NCBI RefSeq assembly: GCF_022965805.1 | Contig: NC_133101.1 | Coordinates: 13,611,054 to 13,675,053 of the forward strand | Direction of reading: 5' to 3' | DNA: 64,000 nucleotides | From: Primulina eburnea | Lineage: Eukaryota; Streptophyta; Magnoliopsida; Lamiales; Gesneriaceae | Part shown: piece after piece, positions 8,586-19,930 of the stretch | Numbering within the stretch: the stretch's first letter is position 1 | Layout: every line of letters starts with the position of its first letter | The notes under the pieces: generated by a model | The model's input: the letters and a program-made list of their open reading frames with translations, nothing else | Databases searched by the model: none | What the model was told of the DNA's origin: nothing | Program-made: the position numbers and the translations under genes

Positions 8586-11500
8586 CTATGAATAGAATTC
8601 AGTTTTTTCTTCAAATCTTGAATCGCTACATCGAGTGAGTTTATTATTTTGACTTAAAATTTGATAAGAGAGAAAAACTAGTACAATATTCAGGATAAGT
8701 TCATGGACATTCCAACTATAAGAGAATGGACGGATGGAATATGATACCACATCAATTGCCAAGCTCCCATGAGATACTGCCAGACCAAAATAAGAATCAT
8801 ATACATATGGAACCTGCAGAGAAAATCTGAGTCTATTGGAAACAAATATGCAAATTTAAAAGAGAAGTAAACATGAAAAATTAATGCATACATCCGGGGA
8901 GCTATTCAAACCAGGAGTATTTGAAGGAATGTGTATTTCCCTTAGTGCTTTCCAAACTAAATTCCACGCTTTCATAGAGTTGTCCTGTAATACATGAACT
9001 GATCAAATAATTTGGAGGGCTACGAAGCTTTTCAACCTCAAGGCTTTCTGCTTGAGGCATTACTTGATAACAAAAGCAATTAACATGGATTTTTTAATTT
9101 TTAATATATGTTGAAATAACACTCCCTTAATACTAAAATTCATATTTATATCAATAAAACACTTCCTTCAATATTTATTACCTGGCTACAGCTGTACAAG
9201 CAGAGTCCATCAAAAGCCCAAGCTAAACCAGTGACCTGATTGTTATTTTACAAGATAAATCAAATGCCATTCCATATGCCAAAAAAGGTGTTGAGAACTT
9301 ACAATGTGGTCATGCGCACTATAACAGCCAATTATTTCAAATTCATGGCTGGTCATATTCATGGTCCACACTTCAAATGATCCGGATCCTTTACCAATAG
9401 CCAGGAACAAATTTAGTGGTGTTTGCAGGGGGGCAGTAAATGAAAGTATGGAGACTGGTGCTGAATCAACAGTAATAACCTAATTACACGAGCAATCACA
9501 AGTTCCAAAATAAGATATAATCAAATTAGCTGGTCTAAATTTTGAAAGGATAAGTAGCAGACTTTTAGCAGGATATGCTGACCTGCCTCAGCAAAGAAAA
9601 TGAAGCATGAACAGTTTCAGATGACTTCAGCAGTTCCTTAATATTCACCTGCCAAATCTTTACTCTATAAACAAAAAGAAGAGGAAAGTCACAAAATTAA
9701 ATGTTATAATCAAATAAAAGGTAAACCTTATATGTATGTGTGTGTATAATTCAGTAGTTCTAACCCATGTCAAGCAAATGTGCTAGACTTTTGGCTTCGA
9801 AAACAAAAAAAGGTTAATTAGTTACTCACCTCCCATTAGAACTTCCCATCGCTAAAAGAAGTTGAGGTTTTGAAATTTCAGAGCCATATAAAGCCCAGCA
9901 AATAGATGTGATGCATGTATCATGTGCCTCGAGAAAGCCACCATTTGATGCTTTACATTGGAGTTCAGGGGTAATAATGGAATAACTCTCTGGTGCATCA
10001 ATTCTCCAAAATGAAATTAGACCACATTTCAATCCAGTAGCAAGAATATAGCAGCAGCCCGAGGATTTATGAGGAATAGAAACCCAATCTTCAGATGTCC
10101 TCAGAATCGGTGACCAAGCCACAATAAGGGGTGTCAGCATTGCATTGCGAGAAGCATATTGTTGTGCAGTTATTAGTTGAACATTGCATTCTTTGATCTT
10201 CAGAGGTGTCCCTTCAGAAACAGATATGGGAATAATTTCCCATGTATTGTTTTCTTTTACATTGTCAAGTTTTTTTGCAGCAACCTAATAAAAATAGCAA
10301 CACATTCAATTTAATGGCATATATCAAATGCACAACTTTTCAAATTGAAAGCAGATCATGTAGCTGCATTGAAGCTGATTTAGTAAGTATGGAGGTTCAT
10401 GTCATGGAATAAAATGATAAAAATAAATCAGATAGTGAATGCAGTGTGCAGTACATTAGTTTCATTCTATATCCTTCGTTTTCTTTCCTTTCTTAAACTA
10501 GATTCAGGTGGCTCATTAGGGCATTCAGATTCTGCATTATCTCGACTCCCTATCACCTGTATAAAGAAAAAACCCCAAGAATAGTTGGAATTCATATCAT
10601 TAATTGTTATGTCATCAAGAATATTTCATCTAGAAAAGGATATGGGGATATGCAAGAAACGCTAATCAGCAAAAAGTTGAAAGATAGAACCAACTCACAT
10701 CTAAACTTTCTGAAGATATAATTTGAGACTCTTCGAAATTGATCTTGGAAAGATAATTATACATCATCTCTTATATGTCCATAACCTAGAAAATTTCAGA
10801 TTATAACTTTAGCAAATGTGTGAAAAACAACCATTAAATTTAGGAATCACAGATAAACATACTAGATTCCAAATTCATGACATTTATTATGCATAAGCAA
10901 CAAAACCGTAAATACAACAAACTTGAAGGGCAATGAAATTCTTTTTGAAAGAAATGTTGATTAGGTATTGCCTCTCCAAACATAAACAAAGCCTCCAGTA
11001 CTAACACAACAAATTTACACATTAGCACAAATATGAATCTACTCATGGGCTCATAGCCAACACAGAACCAATAGTAAGAACATAATTAAGAGCATCTATT
11101 GACACAAGAATTGAAACAATTCCATTGCTAAAATTTTCACCATTTTTTTTGGTTCAGGAAGATTATTAAAGTGAAGAGACAGCAAGCTCGAACCATAATT
11201 CTGGTCCTGCCACCACTACTTCCTGAAAGCTTCATTTATAAAATACTTAATACCTCCATCCATTCAGCCGAAAAATCACAGAAGGGAAAGCGGTAAAGTT
11301 TGACGCGTCCCCAAGTGGTGCAAACAGCAAGCAAACAACTGCACGATTTATAGCAAAATGTAGAATTAATTCAGGGAGGCAACCTGCGTTGCATACTCAA
11401 ACCAAAACTTCGATCAGGGGTAATGGTATCAGTACCCAGCATTGCTAGCAAGACCTGCAGGAGACCAGGAAATTGACCTAACACATGGTCGTGTATCCCG

Positions 11501-12607
11501 CGACACATGCATTGGCAACAAGCACCCAGAGAGAAAATCTATCCCTGTGACAAAATGAAAACAAAATCAAATGCAGTGACCTGAGAAAATAAAAAGTACT
11601 TGAAACCTCAACTCAAAATTAATTTTCATTTGCACTGTAAAACCACAAACCCAGATATCCAAATGGCATCCAAATTGTGTACATACATACATACAACGAG
11701 CTCATTCAAAACTACAAAATTCATTTTTTAATATGATTCTACGTACCTCCAGCATTTATGACACCAATGGAAAAAGGCTTGCTTGGGAGAACAGAAATTA
11801 CACCTCGACATCCAGCTCCAGAAGGTTTAGCAGGATTCTAACCAAATGAACAACAAGCATATACCAGTGATTCGAAGGCTAAATCAAACAGTATAAAATT
11901 AATTCTTAATTTGAAAAAACAAATAAAAAGTAAGGTAATATGAATTATATAGACCAACTACTATAAGATTCTCTATCAAATTCAAATCAGACCCTGTATT
12001 GAACTCCAACATAAAACAGCTTCCAGACCAGTTATGAAAATCAGGTAGATTAAAATGTAAGCATAAATTTGGCGTTTAAAATTCAATAACAATGCAAAAA
12101 TCTTTGGCTAAAAAATAAGCATGCTATTCAGAAATATTATTACATTATATGCAATCAATTGATTTAGTAGTTGTCTTTCCTAAGTCATGGGATCAGATCC
12201 CATCAGGTGGATCACAGAATACTGGACTCAGAATCAGTGGTAATTGATTCTTGTTCATGTCAGTGCTTGGTTAATAATGTCATCTGCATAATCCTCACAC
12301 TAACAGAATCACTTGACAGCCCAAAATTCTTGATCAACTAAAAACTCAGCTAGAACAGATTGAATGCCAGGATACTTCTGAACTTGAGCAATTTCAATGT
12401 TGAGACTCAAATGCTATACATCGTATCAGTAAAATTGCATCAAATCAGTTCAATACTAAAATCAGCAAACTTTGAAAAGTTAACAATTACCAAGATCGTA
12501 ACGAGGCTACCAGAAGCGACCGCCACCAGATTCTCTTCGGACCAAGCAACAGCGTTCGGATAACAAGGCGCTGATACGAGCACCGCAGCTTGGAAGCGGG
12601 AAGACAT
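8586..12607 (-). pseudogene. TFIIIC 90-kDa-subunit-like WD40 gene, truncated and with two nonsense codons
   Basis: Twelve exons can be read with GT-AG sites and matching phases: 12491-12607, 11747-11837, 11436-11544, 11254-11338, 10699-10785, 10455-10556, 9830-10284, 9583-9664, 9303-9479, 9182-9235, 8892-8984 and about 8586-8813. The start MSSRFQAAVLVSAPCYPN and the WSPILRTSEDW and GLAWAFDGLCLYSCSQ blocks match the plant transducin/WD40 proteins related to the TFIIIC 90-kDa subunit, which help load RNA polymerase III. Two in-frame stops break it: TAA in exon 5 (10771-10773) and TAG in exon 6 (about 10467-10469). Exon 12 follows the family only to about residue 20, then runs into unrelated sequence and a TAG at 8586. 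The family's remaining C-terminal part (homologues are about 850-900 aa; about 500 codons here) is absent. The otherwise clean exons suggest recent decay. Base errors at the two stops are possible, but they would not explain the lost 3' end. Confidence 0.75.
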
Positions 12608-13514
12608 TGTTGAAGAGAATTGAAACAGAAAGCAGAGCAGCGTTTTATTATTTTGGAGTGAAGCGGATTCGATGCTTCGACCTAATTTGTGAAACAGCTC
12701 GAATAGTCCAAATCGAATTACACCATATAACGTACATATATTTGTATTTCCTAGACTAGACTAGAAGACTAAAAAAATCTTCTATTTTATATTATTAAAA
12801 AAATAAAAATATTTATTTTTATGTGGATTTAGGGATTTCTCCCTTAGAGGGCAAAAACAATGGATATTGAGGAAGCAACAAGCATCGAAGAAATGAAGTT
12901 GAAACATTAGTCAATCTCATGCATTACCCAATTTAGGGGTGAGTAGAAACCAAAGCCAAATCAAATAGTTGGTTTGGTTTTTAGTCGATCGATTTATATT
13001 GGTTTAAAAATAATCATATCGAAAAAATTGGTTTTGTTCAAAGTTTTGGTGAAAAATCATAACCGAATCAATTTTATAAATATATATTATTTTTAATTAT
13101 ATAAATATTTTTTTTTATGTCATATAATTTATATTATGAAAGTTTGATGATTGGTATTGGTGGCACATTTTATAAAGCCAAAAAAAAATTGACCATTATC
13201 CCGTTCAATCTTCACAAGTATTTATTGATCTTCATGATGTTTTTGGAAAAGGTTAAAAACCTCGAGCAAGAAATCTTGGATGCGAGTGAATTTACTCTTA
13301 CCAAATACCCAAGTTGGTAAAACATAATAGATAAATGTCTTTCTTTCTTTAAAGTGTGATAATGGATGATATTGAAGCTATTTCTAAAAGTTGAACTATT
13401 GAAAACTTATATTTATCTATTTATAATAGCTAGTTTTGAAAATTTAAATTATGATTATAAAAAGTCAAAATATTTTATTTGAACAAAATTAAAATTTAAA
13501 ATTGAACATCCAAA
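12608..13514. other. AT-rich 5' flank of the TFIIIC-like gene, no gene seen
   Basis: About 900 bases with poly-A/T runs. The first 150 bases presumably held the 5' leader and promoter of the minus-strand gene; a TATATGG is visible on the minus strand near 12725. A 67-codon ORF at 13117-13320 has no recognisable features and lies in low-complexity DNA. Confidence 0.4.
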
Positions 13515-14476
13515 GGTTCGCGACGGTATTGAAAAAGCTGTCGCTATATTAAGCGACGGAATTGAAAAAGTCGTCGCTATATTAAACGGTGATTTTTTTA
13601 AAAAAAACGGCCGTTTAAGAAGCGACGGTTTGTAACCATAAAATGCATAAAAAAACTACTATGCAAAAATTAAAATTATGCAGTAAATTTTCGGGGAAAA
13701 AAAATTAAAACCTGATTTGCGCAAAGATATGCAGCTCCACGTAACGCTGGAAGATCGTACCGACGAGCAAATCTACGAAATAAATACGAAAAAATGTTAG
13801 TACAAAATTAAAATATCGAAACTTCGAAAAACTGATAGAGTTTAACTACTACTAGAGATAGACGAAAAATCGTTTAAGAAAATGTCTGCGAACCTCGGTA
13901 TATATAGAATTATAGCGACGGTTTTTAATAAAACCGTCGCTATATAGCAACGGTTCAACCAAAACCGTCGCGATAATAGCGACTGTTTTGGTAAAAACCG
14001 TCGCCAATCTAGATTGGCGACGGTTTTTGCATAACCGTCGCTATTATGGCGACGATTTTTGATCGGCGACTGTTTTATTAAAACCGTCGCCATTATAGCG
14101 AAGGTTTTCCTTAAACCGTGGCTATAATAGCGAAAGTTTTTAATAAAACCGTCGCTTGTCAAATTAAAAGACGGTTTCCTAAAACCGTCGCTACAAAATA
14201 ACGACGGGTAGAATACAAGACCGTCGCATAATGCGACGGGTAAAAATCCCGTAGCACAAAATAACGACAGGTTTATCAAACAGTCACAATATTAGTGACA
14301 GTTTATGAAAAATCGTCGCTATTCTAGCGAAGGTTTTAATTTAACCGTCGCTTAATTTGATAAGCGATGGTTTTATTTAAAACCGTCGCTATATAGCGAC
14401 GGTTCAAGAAAAATCATCGTTATAATAGCGACGGTTTTATTAAAACCGTCGCTATGCTTTCCGTTGTCTTGTAGTG
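13515..14476 (-). mobile_element. Non-autonomous CACTA-like element with GCGACGG palindrome array
   Basis: The right end at 14476 reads, on the minus strand, CACTACAAGACAACGG, the CACTA-superfamily terminal inverted repeat, followed by ACA that could be part of a 3-bp target duplication. From 13515 to 14458 the sequence is packed with GCGACGGTTTT / AAAACCGTCGC inverted units, about 26-35 bases apart, as in the subterminal repeats where CACTA transposases bind. A spacer at about 13690-13900 is free of them. No CACTA terminus is visible at the left, so that end is deleted or degenerate. No transposase coding region is present. A 145-codon ORF inside is only translated repeat. Confidence 0.65.
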
Positions 14477-14945
14477 ACAACCCATATCAAATATATAATA
14501 TTAATTAGAAAATTGTAATTATGATCCTATTTATTTGTCTATTTTTTATTTTAGTCTTCTAAATTGTCAAATTTCCATCTTAGCATGTTATCTTAGTTTC
14601 TTTCTTCTTATTTTCTTTTTGCAATTTTAGTTTTTTTCTCAGACGGTGTTAATGAAGTGTTGACGCAACGTTACATGACGATGACATGTACATTGTCACA
14701 TTAAAGCTTAGAGACACAGCAAAAATATTTTTTGATCCTGAGCTGACTGATTCGATAAAAAAAAATATTATCGTGGGTTCCAAAGAAAATTTCGTTGATA
14801 CCTAGCAGGATGTTGGTCATCATGGTTTAAGATCTCGGAATTAGTTGGAGAATATTACTCACTAATCGATGTACTAGTTTTTTATTTAGAAAATGAAAAC
14901 ATAGCTTTCTTCTTTCTTCCTTGAACTTTCATTATAAAACCAACA
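14477..14945. other. AT-rich spacer, nothing recognised
   Basis: About 470 bases of AT-rich sequence with no supported ORF or repeat. It ends where TGTCACGCCCCGAGACC begins. Confidence 0.5.
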
Positions 14946-14947
14946 TG

Positions 14948-15283
14948 TCACGCCCCGAGACCGAGGCGTATGGTATATGATTTCTTCTCGGTTTGGAATT
15001 TGACATTCTCACCCGAACAATTTACCATTGCATGAGTCTTGGCTATACAATCCATTCTCAGAATGAAGTCAAAATCCACCATTGAGAGTTGAATCGAGTC
15101 GGCATTGAACGTATGCATATTGTTACTGATTTTATAGTCTCGATGTAACTCGAAGGTTTCGATAGCCTTACTAGTAGGTGTTGCTATCCTAAAAGGTTTA
15201 ACAAGCATTTTAGGTTTAACCCCTAATTTCTTAGTGAACCTCTTAGATATAAAAGAATTTGTGTCACCACAATCAAACAACAC
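14948..15283 (-). pseudogene. Gypsy aspartic protease remnant
   Basis: A 111-codon frame contains LFDCGDTNSFISKRF, a decayed form of the Gypsy RVP active site (usually DSGATHSFI). About 55 residues further is FDFILRMDCIAKTHAMVNC, matching the second conserved block (ILGMDWLxxxxAxIDC). The catalytic D is kept, but the following S-G-A is changed to C-G-D and the second loop has lost G and W. RVP cleaves the Gag-Pol precursor. The frame runs out within 25 bases of a TGTCACGCCCCGAGACC stretch that looks like an LTR terminus, so RT and integrase are deleted. It lies on the minus strand; a minus-strand primer site near 15800 fits the same broken element. Confidence 0.7.
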
Positions 15284-15796
15284 ATAAGTAGGTAAATTTT
15301 TTTATTAGAATAGTAACTTCTAAAAAAACTAGTGAAGGTCCCTCTAAGTTGCTAAATCTCGAGTTCGAGGTTACTCATGGTCTTAGATTGGGTCGCCATT
15401 TCTTGCTAAAACTTTGTCAAAATTATGTTCGAAAATGGTTGCAACTTGCTCGAGATTTTAGAGAATTTATGCTAAAATCGGTGTGATCTTCTTTGTGCAA
15501 AATGGGAGGGTTACTTATATGTGCGGAAGAAAGGTTTCTAGTCACGATTTTATCCCTTAAATGCATCATTGATGAGCATAAATAGACCAAAGAGTAAGCT
15601 TGTTACCAAAAATAGAGGATGTCAAATCTGATGAGACTCTGATTACGCCTATAAATTAGATTTTAGGTCGTTGATTGATGGTTAATATACTACCTCGAAA
15701 ATAATTGTCAAGGATATGAATGCACTGGTCCTTTGGCAAAATTTGACATCTTATCATGTTTTGTATATTAGGATCTCAGTCAAATTATGATCATGC

Positions 15797-15810
15797 TGGC
15801 TCTAATATCA
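15797..15810 (-). other. Degenerate tRNA-iMet primer-binding site
   Basis: On the minus strand it reads TGATATTAGAGCCA, close to TGGTATCAGAGCCA at 30001-30014 of the intact element. It lies 6 bases from TGTCATGTCC at 15817, a likely LTR edge. The same LTR-edge wording recurs at 14946 next to the protease remnant, so the two probably belonged to one minus-strand Gypsy element with an internal deletion. Confidence 0.5.
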
Positions 15811-15816
15811 TTTAAA

Positions 15817-17133
15817 TGTCATGTCCTGAGACCTAGGTGTACAGACACATTCGTTTTTTAACAATCACATGGTAAGGTTTGGTAAGGTTTGGTTAAGTTT
15901 TGAGTCAATTCGGGTTAAAATCGAGGCGTAGGTTTAAGTTTTAAAACGAATTGAAAAATTAGTCGAGGAGCCTAAGTTTAAGTCCAAGAAATATTTATGG
16001 GTGTATTTTAAAGTGTTATGTTAAGTTTGTATGGATTTGGGTCGTCGTTTTAAGGTCTAAGAATTAATTGAGAAAGTTAAAGTTTCAGGGACAAAACAGT
16101 CATTTTACACTTGAAAAATGTTAGACGTCCTGGCAGTGCCCTGAATGCGTAATAAATGTGAAAATGTTTATTTCAAATGTTTATGGAATTTTATGATGAA
16201 ACGTTAATGTTAAAAGACATGTTGCATGCTTGGTTTTAAAGAAAAATAATTTATATAAGCATGAATTTTTATAGGTGATGGAAATATGAAAAGTTGAAGG
16301 AGGTGAATTGATTGTGACTAATACGATGATACGATGATATGTAAGGCCAAGGCTCAGTTGATGGGTGCTTCCCACCGCCCGATACCGTAGTTATACGTAA
16401 ATGGATCCATCGACCTACAGCTAATATGAAAGTCACAATTGAGGATCTGAATTTGATAAAAAGATAAACGTATACGTATATGATGAAAAAGAAAAAGTAT
16501 ATGATGAAAGAAAAATGTTTAAGTTTATGCATGTTTATGAAAAGATAGTTTCTTAAAAGTTTTTTTACTGTTACTTGTGAACGTATATGTATTACTTGCT
16601 ATTACGATTAAGGTTTGCTGAGTCAATAGACTCCATAGGTGTGATTGATGCAAATGAGCATGATATTGATGGAGGACTTGATGGTTGAACTAGCTGGACT
16701 GAAGGTGCGCACAACCCGAGGACCTTCGCTAGTTTTCCACAATCACGTTTATGTTTTAAGTTTACTTTAAAGATTTTATGACCTTTATGATTTTGAGTGT
16801 TTTTTAGAGATTTAAGAGTTTATGCTTTGTTTTGAGAAAAATGTTAAATTTAGATTTGGTTGACGATTTACGATTTCATGTTTTGAATGCTTTCTTTTGG
16901 ATTTTCAAATAATTAGTTGGTTAGTTTATTTTTAAATGGTGTCAAATATATTATATATATATAAATATACATATATATGTATGTATGTATAGTTACATTT
17001 CGGCTGAATAGATGGAAAAAAAATTTCTACATATATATATATATATATATGTATGTATAGTTACATTTCTGCTGAATAGATGGAAAAAAAATTTTTAGTA
17101 CATTTTAAAGAAAAACGAGTAGTGGACGTTTAA
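15817..17133 (+). repeat. Tekay-type Gypsy LTR sequence, mainly a plus-oriented 3' part
   Basis: From about 16080 it is colinear with the solo LTR at 44187-47115: CAGGGACAAAACAGTC near 16086 (CAGGGGTAAAACGGTC there), GAGTCAATAGACTC near 16620, ACAACCCGAGGACC near 16708, and the end AGTGGACGTTT near 17131. Those signatures put this LTR on the plus strand. The left edge at 15817, however, adjoins a minus-strand primer site, so the first tens of bases may be the LTR edge of a different, minus-strand element. The junction is not resolved. Confidence 0.5.
16960..17097 (+). repeat. AT dinucleotide tracts with a tandem duplication
   Basis: A block consisting of (AT)n, GTATGTATAG, TTACATTT and GCTGAATAGATGG followed by A-runs is present twice (about 16972-17030 and 17031-17097), each preceded by an AT microsatellite. 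It is near the 3' end of the LTR fragment and probably arose by slippage. Confidence 0.7.
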
Positions 17134-17419
17134 TGGGTAATCATTTGATGATACACTGAATAACCCTCCATCAAGTGGTTATCACTTATCGAGTAGAATA
17201 GCCAACGGTTAAGGTTGTATACCATTAGTCCTTTGACCCGAGACAACGTGGAGGCTCTATGTACTAACATACACTTTGATTTTGTTTACTGGCTCCGTTA
17301 AGGATCATCAAATGGCGAGGTTGGATATAATTTCAAAATACGTAGGAGGCAATACATTTTATTCAGGATTCATTGTTTGCCTACGGGTAAAGATATCATA
17401 TGTGATCTGATTAGTTAAT
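17134..17419. other. Unclassified spacer between two Gypsy LTR pieces
   Basis: About 290 bases without ORF or recognised motif. Its style resembles the stretches at 43970-44186 and 47116-47570, which also border Tekay-type LTRs. The three may be parts of one older element, split by the LTR insertions. This is an impression, not an alignment. Confidence 0.3.
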
Positions 17420-18414
17420 TGTAACGTCCGAAAAATTAGTCCACGTAAACCACATGCATGCAAAATTATTTTAATTGCTTAATTGTTTTATTTAATTTCT
17501 TTTAAATGCTAGCATAATGTTTATCATATGATTAAATGCATGATTTCATGATTAAATGCTAATATGACATGATTGCATGAAATTAAGGATTTTTACCCGA
17601 ATATCGGTAGTTGGCCGGGGACGGAGGACAGGAGACGATTAAGGTGTTAAAGATTTAAAAGCTAAATTTTATTTTAGTCAAGAAAATATTTATTAAAAAT
17701 ATTTTAAGAATTATTGCTTTTTAAGTTCAAATTTAAATTAATTGGAGGGAGCAAGGGATTTTATGTATTTCATAACGGATTTTTGAAAATATGTATTTTT
17801 AAATATTTTAATTTGAGGCCTAATGATTTTATTAATCTTAATGGGCCTAATTAATTAATTTAAAAGCTTGGCCTAATTGAGCCCATTAATTAGGTAGGTA
17901 GAAAACCTTTTTAAATTCTTTTTAAAAGAATCCTACACACACCTAAATCCCAAAAACACACAAACTCCGAAACCCACACACACAATTCACGAAATTTGAA
18001 AGAAAGTAGAAGGGAACGGCCGAAACTTCAAGGGCTTTTGCAAGGGGGAAGTTTAGAATTTTTTTGTTCATCTGTTCTTTGATTTTATTCATCCTTCTTC
18101 CTTCCATCAACGATCACCCGACTCCCGGGTATCCCAAGGTGGGTTTTTGGAGGGGTTTTGACAAGAGAAAAGGTAGAAAAAAATAGAAATCATCCTCCGT
18201 TCGTCACCGACTTCCACCGCTACGGTATTCATATTTAGAGCGTTTTAAACGCAAAGGGACGTTACTAAACTCTTTTGAAACATCATTCAAATCAAAATAT
18301 GCCTGTTTTAATTGTTTATGCATGAAAAACACGTGGGTTCGATTAATTTACGGTAGAACGATTATTTTCAAACGTTTGACGATTTTTACCATTGTTCCTT
18401 AACGTTATGATTCC
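17420..18414 (+). repeat. Gypsy (Tekay-type) LTR, left part, interrupted by the Athila-type element
   Basis: It begins TGTAACGTCCGAAAAATTAG, like the start TGTAAGGTCC of the solo LTR at 44187, and shares CATGCATGC and GGGGACGGAGGAC-like blocks with other Tekay LTR 5' ends. The Athila-type element enters after ATTCC at 18410-18414, and the LTR resumes after the second ATTCC at 41498-41502. Confidence 0.65.
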
Positions 18415-19930
18415 TGATCGACAATTTGAGTTGGGGAAAATTCTAGCAAGCGGACTAGGTCAAGTTATAGTAAATGGACGAAGAGTCCAAGTATCGATCC
18501 CACAGAGACTATTATTTAAGTACTAAGATTTTAAATTATTCGATTTAATCTAGGCAAACGGTAATAAGTGATTTGATGATCGATTAAACTAATTAAGTTA
18601 AACTAATTTATGCTAAATTAAAGACTAAAATCAAATTTGCAGAGAAGCTTGGAACTTGGGGATTTTCAAATTTAAATAAAATGACCGGGACACACAACGG
18701 TAACAAACTCAGATTATTATCACGCACTGGAATTATTTAACTACAGATTATTCGCTGTCACGATGCAATTCTCTAATTTAATTATAAATCTATTTCTAGA
18801 ATTTATAATCCTATTTTCATTTAACAGTCCAATTATTACTAATTGAATTTAATTAAACGAAAACGCATTTATCAACGATAGAATTACAGCTGTCGTCTAA
18901 AATCGCACACTGAAGCCGAATACTATTTCTAGTCGGTTTAACCGTGTGTTGATTAATATTTTCGAAGCTAAATTCAATCTATTCCCCTTCGAGTCAAGAT
19001 CGAACGACAAACATGCAAATAATTGGCCAGATTAAAAGCACAAAAATTACGCAAACATAAATCAATAACATGAAATAATTTTATAAATCAAACAATCCAA
19101 CGAATAACAAAAATCAATCGTTTGTCCCTATCGTGGTCCCGATCACAAGAAAACTACTCTATAAATTCAAAATTAAAATCAAATTTGAAATTCGAATTCA
19201 TAATTGAAAATAAAAAAACGAAAGAGAAGAGAAAATCTCAGTGATGGTGCGCGGTTCCTGCGTGTAAAGTGAGCGGTTTCCTCTCGTCTCTCCCAAGCCG
19301 TCGCCGTCTTCAAAAGTATGCAAGTTCTTGCCTTTTTCTCTGAAAAGTCGGCTACCCAAGGTTTTCGATCTCCCCCCAAAAGTCCACTTCTATCTTTTAT
19401 TTTTCTCTTTTATTCTTCCAAATCTTCGGGAAATCTGATCTCCAAACCATGTACACGGACCCCGTGTTAGCCTGCGGATTGGGGCCCATGTAAGTTCGAT
19501 TAATTTATTTTTCCAGGAGGCATCAGACACGAACCTCGTGTAGGGGTCCGGAGTCAGGTGCGTGTATTTGCGCAACTTTTCTTCTCAAGATTGATGCTGA
19601 CACGGACCCTTACACGGGGTCCGTCTTCGGGTCCGGATCCGTACGGTTGCACTCTTCTTTGATGATAATTGACACAGACCCTTGGACAGGGTCCGTGTAA
19701 GGGTCTGGAATTTGGCCTTTGTCTTGTTTTCCTATTTTTCCGGGTATTTCTGACGTGGCGTTGCGAGGCTTGACTTTATTTTCATTTCTTTGGCTTTTAT
19801 GATCTTTTGGTCAAACCTGCAAATAACCATAATGAGACGAAATAAGCGCGAAACTCGGAATAAAAACGCCAGATAAGCACGAATACGACAAAATAAAGAC
19901 CCTAAAATGCTATATAATTCGTTCTTTTCA
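18415..19930 (-). repeat. 3' LTR of Athila-type element 1
   Basis: 1516 bases; on the minus strand it runs TGAAAAGAACG...TCGATCA. The right-hand LTR minus its N-gap is 1513 bases. The 3' LTR edge is fixed by the adjoining polypurine tract (minus-strand GTGTGGGGGAGT, 19931-19942). The hairpin array at 19447-19715 lies inside it. Confidence 0.9.
19447..19715. repeat. Four-unit CACGGACCC hairpin array in the Athila-1 LTR
   Basis: CACGGACCC-type half-sites start at 19454, 19528, 19601 and 19673, a pitch of 74, 73 and 72 bp. Each is followed by a complementary GGGTCCGTG-type half-site, so each unit can form a short GC-rich hairpin. The copy in the other LTR is at about 41021-41280. A matching array is upstream of this element's envelope-position ORF (33638-33812). 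Confidence 0.8.

Noticed and set aside
13117..13320. 67-codon ORF upstream of the TFIIIC-like gene
   Set aside because: AT-rich, no motif, no supporting promoter or splice structure.
13842..14279. 145-codon minus-strand ORF
   Set aside because: It is translated GCGACGG/CCGTCGC repeat inside the CACTA-like element; no protein family features.
15817..17133. A single intact solo LTR
   Set aside because: The orientation of the signature motifs (plus) conflicts with the minus-strand primer site at its left edge, and no TSD was found.
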